Source: Verrucomicrobiales bacterium (GTDB taxonomy: Bacteria; Verrucomicrobiota; Verrucomicrobiia; Verrucomicrobiales; DEV007). From it: a stretch of 60,004 bases of DNA. Positions 19,846-28,854 of this stretch are shown here, piece by piece. The position numbers and the translations under genes were made by a program. The notes under the pieces are model-generated. The model searched no databases. It was not told the origin of the DNA and saw only the letters and a list, made by a program, of their open reading frames with translations. The DNA is taken from contig JARGOD010000021.1 of the NCBI GenBank assembly GCA_029210205.1, forward strand, positions 1 through 60,004, in the 5' to 3' direction. Every line of letters starts with the position of its first letter. Position 1 is the stretch's first letter.

Positions 19846-21300
19846 TCACTCCGAGCGTCGAAGAACCCAAGTGTCTTTACTTCCTCCGCCTTGCGAGGAA
19901 TTCACCACGAGCGAGCCTTTCCTCAACGCAACGCGGGTAAGACCGCCGGGGACGACTACGGTTTCTTCACCCGTGAGAATAAACGGGCGCAAATCAATGT
20001 GACGGCCCTCCATGTTTCCGTCGCAAAAAGTGGGATGGCGCGATAGGGAGATAACCGGCTGGGCAATGTAGCCACGTGGGTTTGCCTTCACCTTCGCCCT
20101 GAAATCCTCACACTCCTCTTTCGTCGAAGCCGGCCCAATCAGCATTCCATATCCCCCCGCCTCATCGACCGCCTTGATCACGAGATCCTCAACGTTGTCG
20201 AGAATGTATTTCAAATCGTCTTCTTTGCTTCCCAGGAAAGTCTCAATGTTCGGAAGGATCGCCTCTTCCCCAAGATAGAACTTAATCATGTCAGGGACGA
20301 AAGCATAGGTCGCCTTGTCATCCGCAACGCCGGTTCCAATCGCATTCACTAGATTCACATTTCCAGCTCGGTACGCCTTCATGAGATCAGGCACTCCCAA
20401 CGTCGAATCAGGTCGGAAGAAGTGGGGATCCAGAAAGTCGTCGTCGAGACGGCGGTAAATGACATCTACCTGAACAAGTCCACGCGTTGTGTGCATATAG
20501 ACCCTTTCATTCTCCACCGTTAGATCACGTCCCTCCACGATCTCGATCCCCATCTGCTGGGCGAGAAAAGTGTGCTCAAAATAAGCGCTGTTATACTGAC
20601 CGGGTGTCAACAACACGCAAACCGGATCATCCTGCTGCCGAGGTGAGACCGATTTTAACATTTTCAGCAGCTCCCTCGGATACTGGGAAACTCTTTCGAC
20701 ATTGAGCTGCCGATAAAGGTCCGGGAAAGTCCGCTTCATCGCGATCCGGTTTTCAAGCATGTAGGAAACACCGGAGGGACAGCGTCCATTATCCTCCAGC
20801 ACGCAGTAGCGTCCTTCGCCATCACGGATTAGATCGGAGCCGCAAATGTGAATATAAGTGTCGTGCGGAAGCTTTAATCCGGAAAACTCCGCCCGATAGT
20901 GCTTCGACGTCTTCACGAGATATTCCGGAATCACACCTTCCTTAATGATGCGACGCTCAGAATAAATATCGGCGAGAAACATATTCAGCGCCTTCATGCG
21001 CTGACGGAGACCTGTATCGATGACAGACCACTCATCGGCGTCAATGATGCGAGGAAAGGGGTCGAAAGGAAAAATCCGCTCCGTCCCCTGACCATCTGAG
21101 TAGACCGTGAAGGTCACTCCCTGTTTCAGAAAGGCTCGCTCAAGAGAGCGAAGACTGGCCTGCATTCGCTCCGGAGTAAGGCCATCGAAGAAAGCAGCTG
21201 TTTCCGCGTAAGACGCTCGACAGGTGGAAGTCTCGCGGTCGAAAGCCTCATCAAAAAAGGCTTCTGTCTCGTAATTTTCGAAGAGGGGTTTCACTAACAT
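19846..21300 (-). CDS. Circularly permuted ATP-grasp protein (DUF404/DUF407)
   Basis: The 484-residue protein has the full set of motifs of the family: VLEDNGRCPSGVSYMLENR at 167-185, YRRLDDDFLDP (282-292), LVIKAVDEAGGYGMLIGP (373-390, nucleotide-binding glycine-rich loop), HIDLRPF (434-440) and SSQGGGSKDTWVL (468-480). ATP-grasp enzymes activate a carboxylate as acyl phosphate and join it to an amine, so a peptide or amide ligase is likely. Acceptor and donor are unknown. It is the first gene of the five-gene set, 28 nt after the iron alcohol dehydrogenase stop, and is followed by alpha-E after 18 nt. No promoter is evident in the 28-nt gap, so it is probably co-transcribed with the upstream alcohol/aldehyde genes. 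Confidence 0.9.
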   Translation of the reverse strand: MLVKPLFENYETEAFFDEAFDRETSTCRASYAETAAFFDGLTPERMQASLRSLERAFLKQGVTFTVYSDGQGTERIFPFDPFPRIIDADEWSVIDTGLRQRMKALNMFLADIYSERRIIKEGVIPEYLVKTSKHYRAEFSGLKLPHDTYIHICGSDLIRDGEGRYCVLEDNGRCPSGVSYMLENRIAMKRTFPDLYRQLNVERVSQYPRELLKMLKSVSPRQQDDPVCVLLTPGQYNSAYFEHTFLAQQMGIEIVEGRDLTVENERVYMHTTRGLVQVDVIYRRLDDDFLDPHFFRPDSTLGVPDLMKAYRAGNVNLVNAIGTGVADDKATYAFVPDMIKFYLGEEAILPNIETFLGSKEDDLKYILDNVEDLVIKAVDEAGGYGMLIGPASTKEECEDFRAKVKANPRGYIAQPVISLSRHPTFCDGNMEGRHIDLRPFILTGEETVVVPGGLTRVALRKGSLVVNSSQGGGSKDTWVLRRSE

Positions 21301-21328
21301 TCCTTAAGTAGCAACATCAGTGCCAAAC

Positions 21329-22501
21329 CTAGAATGCACCCTCGTAGACCTTTCGCAAGGAGGAAGCATCGACATCCACCGGATTGAACTGAGCCGTCCA
21401 CTGGGTCGAAGCCTCTTCACCCAGCTTAGCTAATATTCCCTTATCGACCCCAAGGTCACTCAGGGACTTGTCCATCGCCGCGACCCGAAGATGCTCACGC
21501 ATCTGACCAGTCAAACTGCCCTCAAACAGGGAAGCATAAACCGTTGCAACCTTTTCGTTCTGAGCGTTGAAATCAATCACGTGAGGTAGCATCGTGCCCA
21601 CCGCCTGACCGTGCACAATGCTATAATTTGCCGTCAACGGGTTGGCACAGGAGTGAGCGATACCCAACATCGAATTCTCTATCGCGGTTCCGGCAAAAGC
21701 CGCTCCTAACTGCATCTTTGCCCGTGCCACCAGATTTCCCGGCTCAGACATGACCGTACGAAATGCGGAATCAAGAAGCTGCCAGCCAGCTCGCGAGTAG
21801 GCAAAGGAAACCTCGTCGGCTTTCTTGCAGACCGCCGTTTCGAGGGCATGAGCCATCGCATCGATGCCGGTGTGCGCAGTCACCGCCGCCGGCATCGTAA
21901 GTGTGAGCTCAGGGTCGAGGATCGAGACGCGGGCTGCCGCCTTCGTGTCTCCACAAGCCATTTTGGCATGAGTTTCAGCATCTGCGATCAGAGCAAAGCT
22001 CTGGCACTCACTTCCCGTGCCCGAGGTTGTCGGCACCGCAATCAGTGGCAGCATCGGCTTAGTCGCTTTGTTTACGCCCCAGTAGTCCTTCATCTCACCC
22101 CCGTTCGTGAGGATGAAATTGGCGCCCTTGGCCGTGTCCATACTGGAACCACCCCCAAGACCAACGATTAAATCGACTTCTCCCTCTTTAGCTGCAGCGA
22201 CACAGCGGGCAACATCTGTTGTCGTTGGATTTTCACGGACCTGATCAAAGATGACAACAGCCATCCCGCCATTGCGAAGCAGCGATGCCGCACGGTCAAC
22301 CGCTGAAGTCCTCGCTAGACCCGGATCGGTTACAATGAGAATTCGCTTTGCTTTTAAAGCAGCCGCTTCAACCCCCAGAGTCTCAAGTTTCCCGGGCCCG
22401 AAAACAACCTTACCGCCGGGGATGTCCTCGAAACGTTGAACTCGCTCCGGAATATCCAGTCCGGCGCAGAGCGCCTCTATCGAGAGCGGTTCGGTTGACA
22501 T
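21329..22501 (-). CDS. Iron-containing alcohol dehydrogenase
   Basis: A group III alcohol dehydrogenase of 390 residues. Visible are the NAD(P)-binding GGGSSMD (116-122), TTSGTGSE (158-165) and the metal-ligand set Asp214 and His218 in GIDAMAHALE, His283 in GIAHSCANPL and His297 in VHGQAVG. It would interconvert an alcohol and an aldehyde or ketone. It lies 18 nt after an aldehyde dehydrogenase and two genes after an adenylate-forming enzyme, so the three could carry out acid to aldehyde to alcohol conversion, or the reverse. The substrate is not evident. The intact ligands argue for an active enzyme. Confidence 0.9.
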   Translation of the reverse strand: MSTEPLSIEALCAGLDIPERVQRFEDIPGGKVVFGPGKLETLGVEAAALKAKRILIVTDPGLARTSAVDRAASLLRNGGMAVVIFDQVRENPTTTDVARCVAAAKEGEVDLIVGLGGGSSMDTAKGANFILTNGGEMKDYWGVNKATKPMLPLIAVPTTSGTGSECQSFALIADAETHAKMACGDTKAAARVSILDPELTLTMPAAVTAHTGIDAMAHALETAVCKKADEVSFAYSRAGWQLLDSAFRTVMSEPGNLVARAKMQLGAAFAGTAIENSMLGIAHSCANPLTANYSIVHGQAVGTMLPHVIDFNAQNEKVATVYASLFEGSLTGQMREHLRVAAMDKSLSDLGVDKGILAKLGEEASTQWTAQFNPVDVDASSLRKVYEGAF

Positions 22502-22519
22502 CGGGGATACCCTGACCGA

Positions 22520-23962
22520 TCACGCAGACTCTGCAAACGCGAATGAACGGCGCGTATACAGGAACTCAAAAAGGTTCCCTTCGTGAGGCTGATTCCAGCT
22601 GATTCGGTTCGTGGGCACATTGCCGACGTTCAGTCTCTCGATTTCGGGACAGTCAAAAAGCTGATTAATCCAGTCGATGTCTTTCGTCACTGCCGTGAAG
22701 ACGAGTGAATAGCCAACCTTGTCGAGGACCTCAGCCTGAGGACATTCGACAACACTGGCGAACGGAAAGAGAAACTCGCGGAGAGCCAGCTCCTCGTCGA
22801 ACGAATCACATCGAATAATCGTTGGCTGAAGGTAGTTCATACCGTCGCGATTCTGGAAACGCTCTCCTTCACGATACTGTGCAGTAACGTCTCGGGCACC
22901 ATCCGACTCGAGTCCCTGCTCGACCGCTTCATTAATCCATTCGGCAAACTTCGGGTTTGCGAAGCCGGAAAGTTTCGCGTCCGGATCATCCTGAGCGAGC
23001 GGCGTGATCTCGACGAGACGTTTCGAGATCGCTTCCGCGATCTCATCGCCGTATTTCGGAACAACGATCGTCGAGGTGCAGATACAACTGCGACCTGAGT
23101 TGGCGGAAACAGATTCCACCATTGAGTCGACATACTGCTCCCAGTTTTCGATCTCGTCCTCACCGATGACAAATTTCGAGTAGCCCGTGCCGTGAACTTC
23201 GACACGTGGATCGTGCTCGTGCTGTTTCACGGTCGAGTCATCACCAAAGAGCATGACGCGGCCAGCGCGCCGAATGATCGCTCCGGAACCGTCGTGCTGA
23301 GTTGGATAAAGGCTGAATGCCTCAGGAGGGCAACCGGCTTTGATGAAAGCCTGGATGATACGCCAGGGTGTCCACGGCTCTTCGCGACCCGGTTTAAGAA
23401 GCACTGGCACCTTCATCGCAATCGATGGAATCCAAAGTGCATTCACCGCAGGAGAGTTGCTCGGGAGAATGACCGCGAGCTCGGTCGTCGTTGGTGAGAA
23501 GCTCACCGGTGCACCGCCCTGTTCGCCGTACCCTTTGTCGAGCACTTCCCAGTCCAATCCACGCGTGAGCCCCTGGAAAATGTCGTCGATCTGACCAAAG
23601 ATGCCGCCGAGACGCTTCATGTTCATGCGGATCAAGGCATGAGGAAGTCCGCTCGTTGAAGCGAGAGAAAGAACGTAGTCCTCGGGAGACTGCAGTTCGC
23701 CTTCGGTCCCGATCGGAAGGTCTGCGTCGAGGAAATACTCCCCTGCTTTCTTCGTCATGGCGACAAGCTCTTCGCAGCTGAACTTCTTCAGCGCTTCACG
23801 GGCGTCGCCCATGCGATGCATGTCATATTTGATCATGTCCGCGCAAGCAAAACTGATCTCCGCCGCCGCTTCATCGGTGCCAAGCTTGGGAACGGTCTGA
23901 ACGTCGAGGCTCTTGTAGACTTTGCCCTGACGAAGAACTGGAATGTGGTGAGGTGTGGTCAT
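22520..23962 (-). CDS. Aldehyde dehydrogenase family protein (acyl reductase-like)
   Basis: The 480-residue protein has an aldehyde dehydrogenase fold. Catalytic Cys293 is seen in NSGRSCICTS, and Glu255 (VEVHGTGYSK) occupies the position of the usual ELGGK glutamate. The cofactor loop is unusual (FGDDSTV in place of FTGST). The N-terminal 140 residues do not resemble common ALDHs, and the protein may be nearer to acyl-CoA or acyl-enzyme reductases such as LuxC. Context supports this: the gene before it encodes a LuxE/PaaK-like acyl-adenylating protein and the gene after it an alcohol dehydrogenase, each 18 nt away. A reductive role on an activated carboxylate is inference; oxidation of an aldehyde is the alternative. 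Confidence 0.82.
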   Translation of the reverse strand: MTTPHHIPVLRQGKVYKSLDVQTVPKLGTDEAAAEISFACADMIKYDMHRMGDAREALKKFSCEELVAMTKKAGEYFLDADLPIGTEGELQSPEDYVLSLASTSGLPHALIRMNMKRLGGIFGQIDDIFQGLTRGLDWEVLDKGYGEQGGAPVSFSPTTTELAVILPSNSPAVNALWIPSIAMKVPVLLKPGREEPWTPWRIIQAFIKAGCPPEAFSLYPTQHDGSGAIIRRAGRVMLFGDDSTVKQHEHDPRVEVHGTGYSKFVIGEDEIENWEQYVDSMVESVSANSGRSCICTSTIVVPKYGDEIAEAISKRLVEITPLAQDDPDAKLSGFANPKFAEWINEAVEQGLESDGARDVTAQYREGERFQNRDGMNYLQPTIIRCDSFDEELALREFLFPFASVVECPQAEVLDKVGYSLVFTAVTKDIDWINQLFDCPEIERLNVGNVPTNRISWNQPHEGNLFEFLYTRRSFAFAESA

Positions 23963-23980
23963 ATCACAAATTGATTACGA

Positions 23981-25045
23981 CTAGTAAACGCCTTCGATCA
24001 CCGTCTTTGTGAGCGCGCCGAACGGACGAACGTCGCCGACCCCGTCCCATGCATACTTGGCGTGTGGCTTCCGGCGGATCGCTTCGTCCCGCTCAAGGAA
24101 ACGTGGCATGAAGAACTCGTGAGAAAGTGTCGTTAACTCGACGCGTCCATACTCACCGTAGTCTTTTGTGATTTCAGTTTTCTCAGGATCGACAATTCGA
24201 AGCATCGCGCGGGGTTGCGGCGCATAATAGGTGACGCTGTAATCGTTATCCGGAAGTTCCTCCGGAATCGAAACCGCGAGGCCCATGAGGGTGTTGCCGT
24301 AGGTTGGCACGAAAAGCGATTTGTTCTCGAGCACTTCCTCCTGAAGGAAACGGACATACTCGGGAGTCATCGAAGTGCCGCCGCAGAAACAGCCCTTGAT
24401 GCCATGATCAGCGATCGAGATGCGCTCACCAATTGAAGCGAGAAGCTTCGGCGTCGTAAAGATGCAGGAGATGTCGCGATGCTTGATGATCTCAACTGCC
24501 TGCGACATGACGTGTGCCTGGTAGCGCTCGACCTGATCAAGCTCCTTACGTCCGATGAGACGCTTTACCCAGCGTGGGTCAAGATCAACGTGGTAGCAGC
24601 TTCCTCCGCGGTGATTCGCAAGGTGCTCCACCGCAAGGCGGAGACGCCGCGGACCGGTTGGTCCAACCATGATCCAGTTGCCACCCTTTGGAAAATACTC
24701 GTCGCTTAGCTGATCAGAAAACTGCTCGTAATCGTGCTTGTAGTCTTCCCACCCGACCCGCTGCTTGGGAAGTCCAGTTGTGCCACCAGTCTCGAAGATA
24801 TTGAAAGGACGTCCCTTGTAGGCATTCGGGACAAAGCGCTCGTTCTTTTCATCGCGAAGCCATTCATCCTGAAAGTGAGGAAACTTCACAATGTCGGCGG
24901 CGCTCTTCACTTCTTCGCGAGGATCCCAGCCGGCTTCTTTCTTCCAGTCGAGCCAGAACGGAGTTCCGGTTTCTTCTGAAAAGTGCCACGCCATCATTTC
25001 GCGGACGCGTTCGTCGAGTTGGGATTGGGCTTCGTCAGCGGTCAT
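23981..25045 (-). CDS. LuxE/PaaK-like adenylate-forming enzyme
   Basis: The 354-residue protein has the adenylating-enzyme core motif TGGTTGLPK (about 86-94), a later GGTSMTPEYV loop, and a C-terminal YGRVELTTLSHEFFMPRF segment followed by WDGVGDVRPFG. It lacks the large N-terminal part of acyl-CoA synthetases and resembles LuxE-type acyl-protein synthetases or phenylacetate-CoA ligase relatives. It would activate a carboxylate with ATP. The start at 25045 (MTADEAQSQ) is chosen because the longer open frame would overlap the upstream symporter gene by 62 bases. The next two genes encode an aldehyde dehydrogenase and an alcohol dehydrogenase, suggesting a carboxylate-reduction module. Substrate unknown. 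Confidence 0.8.
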   Translation of the reverse strand: MTADEAQSQLDERVREMMAWHFSEETGTPFWLDWKKEAGWDPREEVKSAADIVKFPHFQDEWLRDEKNERFVPNAYKGRPFNIFETGGTTGLPKQRVGWEDYKHDYEQFSDQLSDEYFPKGGNWIMVGPTGPRRLRLAVEHLANHRGGSCYHVDLDPRWVKRLIGRKELDQVERYQAHVMSQAVEIIKHRDISCIFTTPKLLASIGERISIADHGIKGCFCGGTSMTPEYVRFLQEEVLENKSLFVPTYGNTLMGLAVSIPEELPDNDYSVTYYAPQPRAMLRIVDPEKTEITKDYGEYGRVELTTLSHEFFMPRFLERDEAIRRKPHAKYAWDGVGDVRPFGALTKTVIEGVY

Positions 25046-25097
25046 GTTAGAAAGAAGTTGAGGGGTAGAGAATGAAAGGAGGAAAGAATGATTTCCG

Positions 25098-26759
25098 TTA
25101 GGGGAAAAACTTACGAATGGTTTCTTCAGACGGTTTCTTCGTGAAGAGAGAAACCACAATCATGGAAACGAGACCAAGCACGAAACAGATCGCGACCGGC
25201 ATGATTCCATCGTCAGAGCGATGCTCGCTTGAAAACACGGTGTATTCGCCGCCCCACCCTGCTTTTGCAAAGAAGTAGAACCAGCTCACTGCCACTGCGA
25301 TAACGCAAGCGTAGGCGCCAGCCTTCGTGGCACCTTTCCAATAAAGAGCCGTGAAAACCAGCGAGGTCAGCGCAGCGAAACCGGAGAAACTCCACACCGC
25401 GAGATCGAAGACGTTCTGCACGTTCTTGAGCACGAGTGAGAGGATGTATGTCAGGAGCACAATCGCAACGATGAAAGAACGGGCGATAAGGACGATCTGC
25501 TTGTCGGAATATTTATCCTTCGGCTTGTTATGAAGGATGATGTCGTTCGTGAAAATCGTGCCCAGGCAGAGAAACTGGGAGTCTAACGAAGACATAATCG
25601 CCGCTAGAATTCCGGCTGTGACCATCCCGGCCACGATCGGGTGCTCGATGAGAAACTTCACGACAACACTGAGAACCTTGCCCACCCCTGCATCATCGGA
25701 ACTCCCCATGATGCTAATGACAGGACCCGGCCATGCGCCAGACGGCGGCGTGTTGAAAACTCCTGTAGCCCAGAGGCCAATGAGCACGCAGGGCACCCAC
25801 ACAATCATGATACAAATCGGGTGAGCGATCACGGTGAGGCGGAAACTCTTCGCGCTTTTCGCGGTGAGCCAGTGCTGGAAAAGATGCGGGAACATTCCCA
25901 CCGAAAGTGGGATGAACATGTAGGTGAGGAACTGGATCGGCGGGATCCCTATTTCCCGTTGAAAGGTCCCCGACTTCGCCGCGACCTCTAATTCCCCGGG
26001 CGTTCGAACGAGATGACCGGGATAGATTTGCTCGGATGCCGCCGCGACGCCACCGAGCGCTTTCGAGATGAGATAAAAGGCCAACACTCCCATCGCCATG
26101 AAGACGAGGGTCTGAAAGGTGTTTGCCCAGGCCGCTGCTCGCGAACCGCCTGCGAAAATATAAGCGAGAACGACGCCGCAAATGACCAGACCAATGAGCC
26201 AGGGTGGAACTGAGCCGTTCAAGAGACCCGCCTGCGGGAAAAGTTCGGGAAACATTCCCGCGGTCGCCGGTCCCATGACGCGATAGGAGCCGATCACCCC
26301 AATGAGGAGATAAGGAACCACAAGGAGAACGAGACAAGGGAAAAGGAGATATCCGAGACCGTTCGACTCAAAACGATTTCGGAAAAACTGAATCTGCGTG
26401 ACGTAGCCGTGGCGCTTCGCGATCGACCAAACCTTCAGACCGATAAGAAAGAAACAGGCCGCGTGGATTAAACCTGAAGAAGAAGCCATGAGCCCGTAGG
26501 TCCCGACCCCTTTTTGAAACGCTTTTCCCGTCGATCCAACAAGCGCGAAGGCAGTCATCGTCGTTCCAAAGACAGACATCAAAAGCATGAAAGGCCCGAT
26601 CGAATGACTCGCGACGAAGAAGTCTTTTGAAGTTCCGCGGAAGAGCCGTCCGGAAAAGAGTGCCAGCGCTAGAAGCAGCCCGAGGTAACAGCAAATCACG
26701 ATCAATGGAGTCGTGGAGACGGGGGGCGCAGCTTCAGCTGCTGCAAGAATCGAAGTCAT
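25098..26759 (-). CDS. Sodium:solute symporter (SSS family)
   Basis: A 553-residue integral membrane protein with about 13 hydrophobic helices and SSS-family features (GSTGKAFQKGVGTYGLM near the N-terminus, SSLDSQFLCLGTIFTNDI at the conserved helix-8 region). Sodium-coupled uptake of a small organic solute is expected; the family covers sugars, amino acids, carboxylates and others, and I cannot choose. It is the first gene of the long minus-strand run, 52 nt before the adenylating enzyme. A DUF3311 small membrane protein lies upstream (26896-27111), a common companion of SSS transporters. Two TAACAGGG-type motifs lie directly before its ATG. Confidence 0.9.
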   Translation of the reverse strand: MTSILAAAEAAPPVSTTPLIVICCYLGLLLALALFSGRLFRGTSKDFFVASHSIGPFMLLMSVFGTTMTAFALVGSTGKAFQKGVGTYGLMASSSGLIHAACFFLIGLKVWSIAKRHGYVTQIQFFRNRFESNGLGYLLFPCLVLLVVPYLLIGVIGSYRVMGPATAGMFPELFPQAGLLNGSVPPWLIGLVICGVVLAYIFAGGSRAAAWANTFQTLVFMAMGVLAFYLISKALGGVAAASEQIYPGHLVRTPGELEVAAKSGTFQREIGIPPIQFLTYMFIPLSVGMFPHLFQHWLTAKSAKSFRLTVIAHPICIMIVWVPCVLIGLWATGVFNTPPSGAWPGPVISIMGSSDDAGVGKVLSVVVKFLIEHPIVAGMVTAGILAAIMSSLDSQFLCLGTIFTNDIILHNKPKDKYSDKQIVLIARSFIVAIVLLTYILSLVLKNVQNVFDLAVWSFSGFAALTSLVFTALYWKGATKAGAYACVIAVAVSWFYFFAKAGWGGEYTVFSSEHRSDDGIMPVAICFVLGLVSMIVVSLFTKKPSEETIRKFFP

Positions 26760-26763
26760 CAGA

Positions 26764-26796
26764 TAACAGGGTTAGGTCGGGGAGTTAACAGGGTAT
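26764..26796. repeat. Two copies of the TAACAGGGT palindromic motif before the symporter gene
   Basis: TAACAGGGTTA (26764-26774) and TAACAGGGTAT (26786-26796) are spaced 22 bp apart, two helical turns, and end 5 bp from the symporter start codon. TAAC and GTTA form a palindrome around AGG. Related copies lie at 5019-5029, 5041-5051, 12048-12058 and 44876-44886, all at gene boundaries. This could be a regulator site or a small dispersed repeat. Confidence 0.45.
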
Positions 26797-26895
26797 AGTC
26801 GGGACGTGGGAGGTCGGTTCCGCCGCTTTTCAAAGCTTAAACAGCAGCAGAAATAATGAAGTTAATCGGACCTCGCGGAGGCCGACCGGGCACAT

Positions 26896-27111
26896 TCAGT
26901 CGGCGCCATCAGCCCACTCTTCAAGGCGAGTAGGCCAGGCGAATTTCACGATGCATGCCCAGAAAATAGCCGCAGCGATTGAGTATCCGGCGTGGTAGGC
27001 CAGACCAACGGGGATGAATCCGAAAACGAGGTTTCCGTTATCCCAGTTCCACGTGTCCTGATGCAGGACCGCGAAGGCGATGAAGACAATAGCAATGACG
27101 GCGGTTTTCAT
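26896..27111 (-). CDS. DUF3311-type small membrane protein
   Basis: The 71-residue protein has two hydrophobic stretches (AVIAIVFIAFAVL and GYSIAAAIFWACIVKFAWP) and the LVFGFIPVGLAYHAGYS segment typical of DUF3311 proteins. These occur next to sodium:solute symporters and are thought to be small partner subunits; the function is not established. I chose the ATG at 27111 (MKTAVIAIVF), because the longer open frame would overlap the PQQ-propeller gene. It is 136 nt upstream of the SSS symporter, same strand, and 37 nt after the PQQ-propeller gene. Confidence 0.75.
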   Translation of the reverse strand: MKTAVIAIVFIAFAVLHQDTWNWDNGNLVFGFIPVGLAYHAGYSIAAAIFWACIVKFAWPTRLEEWADGAD

Positions 27112-27148
27112 AGAGCAATGCGTGAGGTGAAAAGAAAGCGCGACTGAA

Positions 27149-28768
27149 TCAAGGAGCGATCGAAGCGACCGATGTCCCCTCGCCCATTTCATAGGCGTAG
27201 AGATGAGTTTGAGTCATCACGTAGAGCGTTCCGTTTGCGACGATTGGAGTCGCGTAAATCGGAGCCGGGTAACCGACGATCGTCAGTTCTTCGTATTCCT
27301 TACCCGCTTTGAGGATAACCAGCTCACCGTCCTCGTTTCCGAGAAGCACTTTACCGTCAACAACGAGAGTCGAACCCCAGATATGGGAGAGCGTATCGTG
27401 CTCCCAGTATTTTTCACCCGTCTCAGCGTCGAGACAAACAAGACGACCTGAGTAGTCGGCAATGTAAACGAGCCCATCGACGATAGACGGTGTTGAGATC
27501 GAACGGCCAATTTCTTTGAACTGCCAAACAACGGCATCTTCTCCAGTTCCTTTCGTGGGATCGATGCAAGTCACTGCGCCAACTCCTTCGCCGTGCTCAG
27601 GATCCTGACCGATCACTGAGTAGACTTTGTTGTTGTAGATCACAGGGGAAGAAATGATTTCCGAAGGGCCGGGGTACGTTGCGTATTTGATCGGCTCACC
27701 CGCTTCGTCGACTCGGTATTCCTGAGGACAGCAATCAACCTTCCACAACTCCTGAAAAAGGTTGTAGGTCTCGTCACCGTCCTGCTCTTCGTCGAACTCA
27801 GTCGCATGGAAGCCGTATGTAAATCCGTCGCCGGCTCCGAAAACAACCGTCGGGTTCCCACCGAGATCAGCTCCGTAAGCGGGAGAAGACCAGTTGCAAT
27901 GCATGATAGCCTCACCGATTCCACTCGCCTCTTCCGCAACAAGCTCTCCAGTCTCCTTGTCGAGCGCGACAATGCAGGGGCTATAAGGAGCCGGGATATT
28001 GATGTGCGACCAGTCGACACCATTCGAGGTGCTCGCGAAGACATACTTGTCAGAAATAACAACCGAGCTCGAAGTGATGTTGTGAGGAAAGACGCCCAAT
28101 TCACTTCGCAAGTCATATCCCCAAACGATGTCAGCAGTCTTATCGGAGAGTTCCGCAGGCTCAGCTGCGTCAAGCTTCTCAAGGCCGCCGTTCTGATATT
28201 TAGCTTCGTCCTGAAACGGACCGTCGTTGCCATCGCTCATGCCGTAAACGTCGAGACAAATAACCTCGCCGCGGTTGGTGATCACGTAGCCGTGCTTGCC
28301 ATCGACAACGAAGGAAGAACAAACTCCGAGGAACTCCCAGTCGGAAACCTTACCCGCCTCGAGCTTGGGAATTGAAAACTGCCAGAGGAGCTCGCCGCTC
28401 TTCTCATCGAAACACATGATGATCCCTTTGTCGCCCGTGATATTGTCGAGGCGGGGCTTCTCATTGTTCGTTCCGATGAAGACCCGTCCGTCTTTCACCG
28501 TCGCGGTTCCATAAGCCTGAGATCCCATTTCAACGACCCACTTGAGGTGCTTGGCGCCTTCGGCGTCACCTGCATCGTTGAACTCACCGGACGTAAAGTC
28601 AGTCGGCAGCCCTTTTGCGGGGGACATCATGTTATTGCTGCCGTCGCGGCCCCACTGCGGCCATTCGCCACCACCGGGAGCAGATTCTTCGGACTGAGCC
28701 ATTGGCATACCGATGAGCAACGCTGCGCTCAAAAACGCGAGCCTGATAGATTGAAGCCTGATTTTCAT
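27149..28768 (-). CDS. Secreted PQQ-like beta-propeller protein
   Basis: The 539-residue protein has an N-terminal signal peptide (LAFLSAALLIGMPMAQSEE) and repeated propeller blades with the form 'ALDKETGELVAE', 'CLDAETGEKYWEH' and 'CFDEKSGELLWQF'. It opens with EWPQWGRDGSNN, common in secreted propeller proteins of planctomycetes and verrucomicrobia. This fold either binds PQQ in alcohol dehydrogenases or serves as a protein-binding scaffold (BamB type). I see no clear metal- or PQQ-ligand set, so enzymatic activity is not claimed. A paralogue lies at 29326-31626, with the GxxExxY gene between them on the other strand. Confidence 0.85.
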   Translation of the reverse strand: MKIRLQSIRLAFLSAALLIGMPMAQSEESAPGGGEWPQWGRDGSNNMMSPAKGLPTDFTSGEFNDAGDAEGAKHLKWVVEMGSQAYGTATVKDGRVFIGTNNEKPRLDNITGDKGIIMCFDEKSGELLWQFSIPKLEAGKVSDWEFLGVCSSFVVDGKHGYVITNRGEVICLDVYGMSDGNDGPFQDEAKYQNGGLEKLDAAEPAELSDKTADIVWGYDLRSELGVFPHNITSSSVVISDKYVFASTSNGVDWSHINIPAPYSPCIVALDKETGELVAEEASGIGEAIMHCNWSSPAYGADLGGNPTVVFGAGDGFTYGFHATEFDEEQDGDETYNLFQELWKVDCCPQEYRVDEAGEPIKYATYPGPSEIISSPVIYNNKVYSVIGQDPEHGEGVGAVTCIDPTKGTGEDAVVWQFKEIGRSISTPSIVDGLVYIADYSGRLVCLDAETGEKYWEHDTLSHIWGSTLVVDGKVLLGNEDGELVILKAGKEYEELTIVGYPAPIYATPIVANGTLYVMTQTHLYAYEMGEGTSVASIAP

Positions 28769-28804
28769 GTGTTCTGTTAGTTGGAGATCGTTTGAGTTAA
28801 AATT

Positions 28805-28844
28805 ATTTGCGGAAATTCGCCATCATTCGCTGTCATTTGCGTTT
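28805..28844. repeat. Left array of four 10-bp repeats flanking the GxxExxY gene
   Basis: ATTYGC begins at 28805, 28815, 28825 and 28835, an exact 10-bp period. Read on the minus strand the units are GCRAATNNNN, the mirror of the array at 29236-29275 on the other side of the gene. The array ends 10 bp before the gene's ATG. Confidence 0.75.
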
Positions 28845-28854
28845 ATTATTTCAG

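Noticed and set aside
25714..26337. A 207-residue minus-strand frame overlapping the symporter
   Set aside because: It is in a different frame of the same strand as a clear SSS transporter and has no membrane or family pattern.
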